The notes beneath the pieces were generated by a model, which saw nothing but the letters and a program-made list of their open reading frames with translations, made no database searches and was not told where the DNA came from. A DNA stretch of 64,000 nucleotides from Kwoniella bestiolae CBS 10118 (Eukaryota > Basidiomycota > Tremellomycetes > Tremellales > Cryptococcaceae): assembly GCF_000512585.2 (NCBI RefSeq), contig NC_089245.1, positions 310,001-374,000 of the forward strand. The letters are read 5' to 3'. Of this stretch, positions 58,443-64,000 are shown one piece after another. Each line of letters starts with the position of its first letter. Position 1 is the first letter of the stretch. The translations under genes were made by a program, and so were the position numbers.

Positions 58443-61400
58443 ATGGGAGAACCAGCACCATCCTCAAGCGAAACGAACGGGGCCTTGGCGACACCTCCGT
58501 CTGTCGAAGTATCAGCGGATCAACCTGGACTGGAGACTCCCTCGCGAGATGGTAATGTCGGTGTCGGATTGGGAATACAGAATGGTCCTCCAACACCAGT
58601 CAAGGAGCTCCCACCTGCCCCTTCATCCAAGGAACCTCAGGTGGAACCGCTCAGTCCATCCGAAATACCTTTATCACCTCCTCCACCTCCTCCCAAACCA
58701 TCCCAGGGGATTTCTATATTAACAGAAAATGAAAGTAAAGAGACATTAGAGGATGTCGAGCTTAGTAGGACCGGTACACCAGTCAGATCATCTAGTGTAG
58801 TCTCTTCTCAACATCCACAGGCTCCTTCGTCGGTCAGGAGGGAAAGTGATAGACCGGTATCTTCATCCTCTAGAAGAGCCTCCAATCCAGCTTCAACCTC
58901 CGTCACGTCCCTTCACTCTATCACTTCCACCCCCTCGTCTCGACCACGTTCGACTCGACCAACCACCCAGGGCAGTATAAGTGAGGGATCTCACTCGAGA
59001 AGGGACAGTACCATGACGCTCTCCATGAGTCATACCATGTCATTACCACCCAACACACCGGGATTACACCAATTATCTACGGTATTGATAATGCCTCCAT
59101 TACAATTACTGGTAGATTCGAAAGAAGCCAAAAAATCAGCATCGTTCAGAGCAGCCTCCCAGAAAGCATTGGAACTATGTCAATCGTCTGATGGAACGGG
59201 CTCTGCCTCGGCGTATCTACATCCTAGAGAGATATTCGAACCCCTCCGACTGGCCATATCGAACCCCCAAACCACATCCGTGCCAATCCTCATCACCTCC
59301 CTCGACCTCTTATCGAAGTTGATCTCCCACTCATTCTTCAGTGAACCCTATGGTCCACCTAAGGGAATGTCCCCTCTGGCAGATCTAATAACTCATACGA
59401 TAACTTTGTCCTATTCCGAAAATTCACCTCCCCAGGTAGCTCTGCAGGTTGTTAAAGCGCTTATGGCCATAGTCCTTTCTACCGACAAAGGTATGCTGGT
59501 CCATCAATCTTCCCTGTTGAAGGCTGTTAGGACGGTGTATAATGTCTTTTTGTTATCGAACGATGCTGCGAACCAGGTTGTAGCTCAAGGTGGATTGACA
59601 CAGATGGTTCATCATGTTTTTGGAAGGGTGGTGAGACCTGAGATCAAAGCTGCGTCGGGGAGTGGCAGGAGAAGTACGATAGGCGAGAATGAGGCTAGAA
59701 GATTGGGTCTGGGCTTATCGAGCTCAAAAGAGAATGAGAATGATGGAGACGAAGCATCGCAATCGCAGCCTCAGACGCCTGTGCCAGGTCAGGAGAGTGA
59801 AAAGAAGGAGGAGAAGATGACCCTGTGAGTTAACACAAACTCTTGGAGCGTGATACCAGCGTTCTGACTCATGTTTTTTGTATATGTAGTGAATCGTTTG
59901 ACCAGCCCAACCCTAACGACTCCATCCCAACCGCACCAGCCGTCATAGCCTCCGATGCTGAGCCATCCCATTCCACACCCTCCTCACCACCCAAATTACC
60001 TCAACATACCGTCTCCATCCCTGTACCAAACGGAGATGCCCTCGATACGCCTGAACCTACATCTGCTCCTCCATCTGTGCCTATGCATGATGGTCCGACT
60101 GCTAGTGCTGCTGGTGGACTGGATGAACAGGAGGGAACGCTGGATGCTATGGGTAGACCTATACCCACCGAGGAGCTGTTTGTGAAAGATGCTTTCTTGG
60201 TGTTTAGGGCGTTGTGTAAATTGACGATGAAGCCTTTGGTATCGGAGAGGTGAGCTATTTTGTCCGCCATATGCTCCTCCCCTCTTTATGCTATATTTCG
60301 CTCTTCGGCCTCAGGTGAATTTGCTAACATTCGCCAACAAATAGCGAGAAAGACCTCCGTTCCCATGCGATGCGATCCAAACTTCTGTCTTTACACCTCG
60401 TCCTTACCGTCCTCAAATCGCATGCCGATCTCTTCACCAACCCTTTCGTCTGCATCCCTTCGAATACTTCACTGGAGATGACTCCGTTCTTACAAGCTAC
60501 CAAGCAATACCTTTGTTTGAGTTTGTCAAGAAATGCCGTTAGTTCCGTCAACCAGGTGTTCGAACTTAGTGTGGAGATCTTCTGGTGTATGCTCAAGCAT
60601 ATGAGGGCTCAGATGAAGGTGAGTGAGACTCTTCGAATGTCTTGTACAATACTGATCTTTGAGTTCGGACGAGTAGAAAGAGATTGAAGTGCTGCTCAAC
60701 GAGATATTCATTCCCATCCTCGAGATGCGACATTCAACCATCAGGCAGAAATCGATTATCTTGGGTGTTTTCATTCGATTATGTCAGGATCCTCAAGCTC
60801 TAGTAGAGATTTACATCAATTATGACTGTGATCGAGCGGCCCTCGCAAACATTTACGAAAAACTGATGAACATTGTTTCCAAGATTGGTCAAACCCATTT
60901 CGCCCCTCCAAGTAAAGAAGAATTGGGTCAAGGTGGATCATCGAAACAAGCTTCTGGATCGAATGGACCTGCTATACCACCTTCACTTAGTACTTCAGCT
61001 CTAGCAGGCGATCAAGGACACAACGCACCTCATTACGCTGGATTATCTCCTGAAATTAAACTTCGTCGACAATCGCTCGAATGTCTTGTCGCTGCTCTGA
61101 AATCCCTTGTTGCGTGGTCGACCTCAAACCCTGCTACGAAAGCTCCACAGGAGGATCAACCTCGACAAAGCGAAGATGGTCTAGGACGACATCATAATTC
61201 CGATTCCATTTCAGGTTCAACCGCCCAGCTTGCCGCTCCTACCCCTGTATGGCCCGCTGACGCTTCAGCTAGAAGTCCTGTACCCGGAGTGTCCTCGAAC
61301 GGATTCAACACACCAGATATTGCGGAAGACGATGTAGGAAGGTTTGAGTCCGCCAAGCAACGAAAGAACACCTTACAAGATGGAATCAAGAAGTTCAACT

Positions 61401-64000
61401 TCAAGCCTAAGAGGGGTATCGCATCTTTGATCGAACATGGTTTCATTCGATCCAGTGCACCTCAAGATATCGCTAGGTTCCTGCATGCCAACGAGGGTCT
61501 AAGCAAAGCCATGATTGGAGAATACCTCGGAGAAGGGGATGAAGACCACGTAGCGATCATGCACGCTTTTGTGGACATGTTGGACTTCTCAAGAATGAAA
61601 TTCACCGATGCCTTGAGGATGTACCTCCAATCTTTCAGATTACCTGGAGAAGCCCAGAAGATCGACCGGTTCATGTTGAAATTTGCGGAGAGGTATATCC
61701 ATGGAAATCCCGATACATTCTTTGCGAATGCCGATGCGGCTTATATCCATGCTTTCGCCATTATCATGCTCAACACGGATGCGCATAACCCGAATCTCAA
61801 ACAAAAACGAATGACCAAAGTGGAATTTGTGAAGAATAACCGGGGTATCAATGATGGGAAGGACCTGCCTCAAGAATATCTCGAAGAGACGTACGATGAG
61901 ATTCAGAATAACGAGATCAAGATGAAAGATGAGATTGAAGTTCCCCAAGGGCCAGCTACGACCGGTGGATTGACGAGTGTAGGAAGGGATTTGCAGAGGG
62001 AAGCGTACGTGGCCCAAAGTGAGAATATGGCAAGTAAGACGGAATCCATCCTGAAAGCTATGGTCCGTCAACAGCGTCGTGGGCTGGTCAGACCGACAGA
62101 TCAATTCCACACGGCCAGTAGGCTCGAACATGTTCAGTTCATGTTCCAAGTTGCCTGGATGCCCTTTCTAGCTGGTATCTCAGGATCTCTCCAGGAGACA
62201 GATGATCTCGACGTAGTGTATCTTTGTCTCGATGGGTTGAAGAGTGCGATCAAAATTGTATGTCTGTTCGATATGGAATTGGAACGGAATGCTTTTGTCA
62301 CTACTCTCGCAAAATTCACTTACCTCAATAATCTGGGGGAAATGAAGCCGAAAAACGTAGAGGCGATCAAGTGTCTGCTTGATGTAGCTGTCTCTGATGG
62401 GAGTAATTTGAAGTCTTCGTGGAAGGACGTGCTGGTTTGTGTGAGCCAGTTGGAGAGGATGCAGTTGATTAGTAGTGGGTTGGATGTACCGGATTTGAAT
62501 AGGACTTCGTGAGTTGTTTTGATTCTATTGGGTATTACCCCGCCTCTCCTCTCTGAAAAAAGAGGTGAGGGCTATTGGGTGTGTAATAGTTCATTTGAGT
62601 GAAGTGTAATGAGAAAGATTGGAGAAGGAGGGTCTTGTATATCTCTTGCTGCTATGTTGAGGTGGGAGTATTGTTATGAGAACATCAAATGCTGATGTCC
62701 TCTGCCGCAGAAGCTCATCAGATAAGAGAAAGTCCACCACGATCTCAAGGAAGAAAGCCCCCGCAGAGGAAGTAGCAGAGGAATCTAGGTCTTCCCAAGT
62801 CACCGTAGCGGCCGATATGGTATTTTCGACTTCCAAAAACTTATCTGGTGTATGTTCATTCTTGTTCAGCCTTGTTTGGGCAGAGTAGCTGATTTGTTAA
62901 GTTTTTGGTGCCTCAGTCCGCAATTGTTGATTTCGTGCAAGCTCTGAGCGAAGTTTCATGGGAAGAGATTCAGTCGTCCGGATCGTCCGCTCGACCACGC
63001 ATGTTCAGCTTGCAGAAGCTGGTGGAGATTTCGTATTATAATATGGGGAGGATAAGGCTGGAGTGGTCCAATATATGGTTGATCCTTGGAGAACATTTCA
63101 ATCAGGTGAGTAGAAGACTGTTTGCTTTGCTCATGTTGTGACGAATAAGAAGATCGTATCCCTTTGATTTTGTACCTTAATCTCGTCTCGCTGGTGTGAG
63201 GGAACATTGCTGACCTTCGATACGCGCTAGGTATGCTGTCACAATAACCCCAATGTCAGCTTCTTTGCTCTCGATGCGTTGCGTCAACTAGCTATGAATT
63301 TCTTGGAGAAAGAGGAATTGTCCCATTTCGGATTCCAAAAGGATTTCCTGAGACCTTTTGAATATACTATTGTGAACAATAAGAATTCCGATGCTAGGGA
63401 GATGGTGAGTTTGAGGTTCATATATCTTACAATATCAACTTCAGACCATATAAAACAAAAGGAAGACAGGTTGCAGGTTATGCTCATTAATAATTTGGGT
63501 TTTTTAGGTGCTGCAATGCCTCCAACAAATGCTCCAAGCCAGAGTCCAAAACCTTCGATCCGGTTGGCGAACGATGTTCGGAGTATTCTCTGCATCCTCC
63601 AAAGTCCTAACTGAGCGAGTGGCCAACTACGCCTTTGAGCTCGTTCAACTAGTCTACAAAGAACATTTTTCCCTCGTGGTGAAATATGGAAGTTTCTCGG
63701 ATCTGACAGTGTGCATAACGGATTTCTGCAAGGTATCGAAGTTTCAGAAAATCAGCTTACAAGCTATAGAGATGGTTAGAGGATTGGTGCCGAAGATGTT
63801 GGAATGTCCGGAATGTTTGTTACCCCCTCAACAAACTCAAATCTCCAATAACGAGAACGGTGTAGATCTGAATGATCATGAGGATCTAGAGAAAGAGGGG
63901 AAGAAGGTGACGAGCGTATTACCCTCGGACGACCCGATGTTGAAGTATTGGTTGCCTGTTTTACATAGTTTCTATGAGATTATCATGACTGGCGAGGATC
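58443..64000 (+). CDS. SEC7: ARF guanine-nucleotide exchange factor Sec7 (BIG family), 3' end outside window
   Basis: Eight exons are visible (58443-59824, 59890-60249, 60345-60618, 60677-62508, 62711-62849, 62917-63105, 63231-63404, 63508 to the edge), about 1614 residues so far. A Ser/Pro-rich N-terminal 200 residues precede the DCB region ('LQLLVDSKEAKKSASFRAA', 'EIFEPLRLAI') and the HUS region. The catalytic Sec7 domain lies near residues 910-1110: KRGIASLIEHGF, the glutamic finger in SFRLPGEAQKIDRFM, and NADAAYIHAFAIIMLNTDAH. HDS1 follows, with 'QARVQNLRSGWRTMFGVFSA'. Sec7 loads GTP onto Arf1 at the trans-Golgi and drives coat recruitment. A Ser/Asn-rich insert separates HUS from Sec7. 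The remaining HDS domains lie beyond the window. Confidence 0.95.

Noticed and set aside
1..64000. Transposons, tRNA genes, rRNA and CRISPR arrays
   Set aside because: I looked for transposase or reverse-transcriptase motifs, terminal repeats, tRNA T-loop patterns and regular repeat-spacer structure and found none.

Overview
The window is nuclear DNA of a basidiomycete yeast, most likely a tremellomycete of the Cryptococcus/Kwoniella type. Most genes are cut by many short introns of roughly 50-80 bases with GTGAGT/GTAAGT-like donors, CTNAC-like branch sites and YAG acceptors. Neighbouring genes lie close together on both strands. The gene at 23.8-27.9 kb is an allantoicase fused to two ureidoglycolate lyase domains, the arrangement known in Cryptococcus as DAL2,3,3. 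I joined exons by hand, and for every multi-exon gene I checked that the exon lengths sum to an open frame. I saw no rRNA, tRNA, transposon or CRISPR array.

Layout. 0-2.7 kb: the start of EMC5 (minus, running off the left edge) divergent from a Wss1-type DNA-protein-crosslink protease. 3.7-7.2 kb: translation elongation factor 3, whose start codon appears to be created by splicing. 7.2-11.7 kb: gene-poor, with two or three small hypothetical genes. 11.7-15.0 kb: a RhoGAP protein. 15.4-18.6 kb: V-ATPase subunit a, divergent from SLC1 (lysophosphatidate acyltransferase), which is followed 58 bases later by GPI3/PIG-A. 23.8-27.9 kb: DAL2,3,3. 28.5-31.5 kb: two small secreted proteins transcribed away from each other. 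32.2-34.3 kb: a POT-family peptide transporter. 36.7-38.4 kb: an amino-acid permease. 39.6-40.7 kb: an NmrA-like gene with an in-frame stop. 41.3-43.4 kb: a GH28 polygalacturonase. 44.5-45.2 kb: a small secreted protein. 45.6-47.1 kb: a secreted calpain-like protease. 48.1-50.4 kb: an RluA-type tRNA pseudouridine synthase, divergent from a zf-HIT protein. 52.3-56.1 kb: a large low-complexity protein. 58.4 kb to the right edge: the ARF exchange factor Sec7.

Themes. Membrane traffic and secretory-pathway functions recur (EMC5, Vph1, Gpi3, Sec7, RhoGAP), but there is no sign of an operon-like cluster. The stretch 23.8-47.1 kb is more accessory: purine-nitrogen salvage, peptide and amino-acid uptake, pectin degradation, extracellular protease and several secreted wall-type proteins. 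Together these look like a set for scavenging nitrogen and carbon from plant debris. GATAAG sites lie upstream of DAL2,3,3 and of the amino-acid permease, which would fit GATA-factor nitrogen control.
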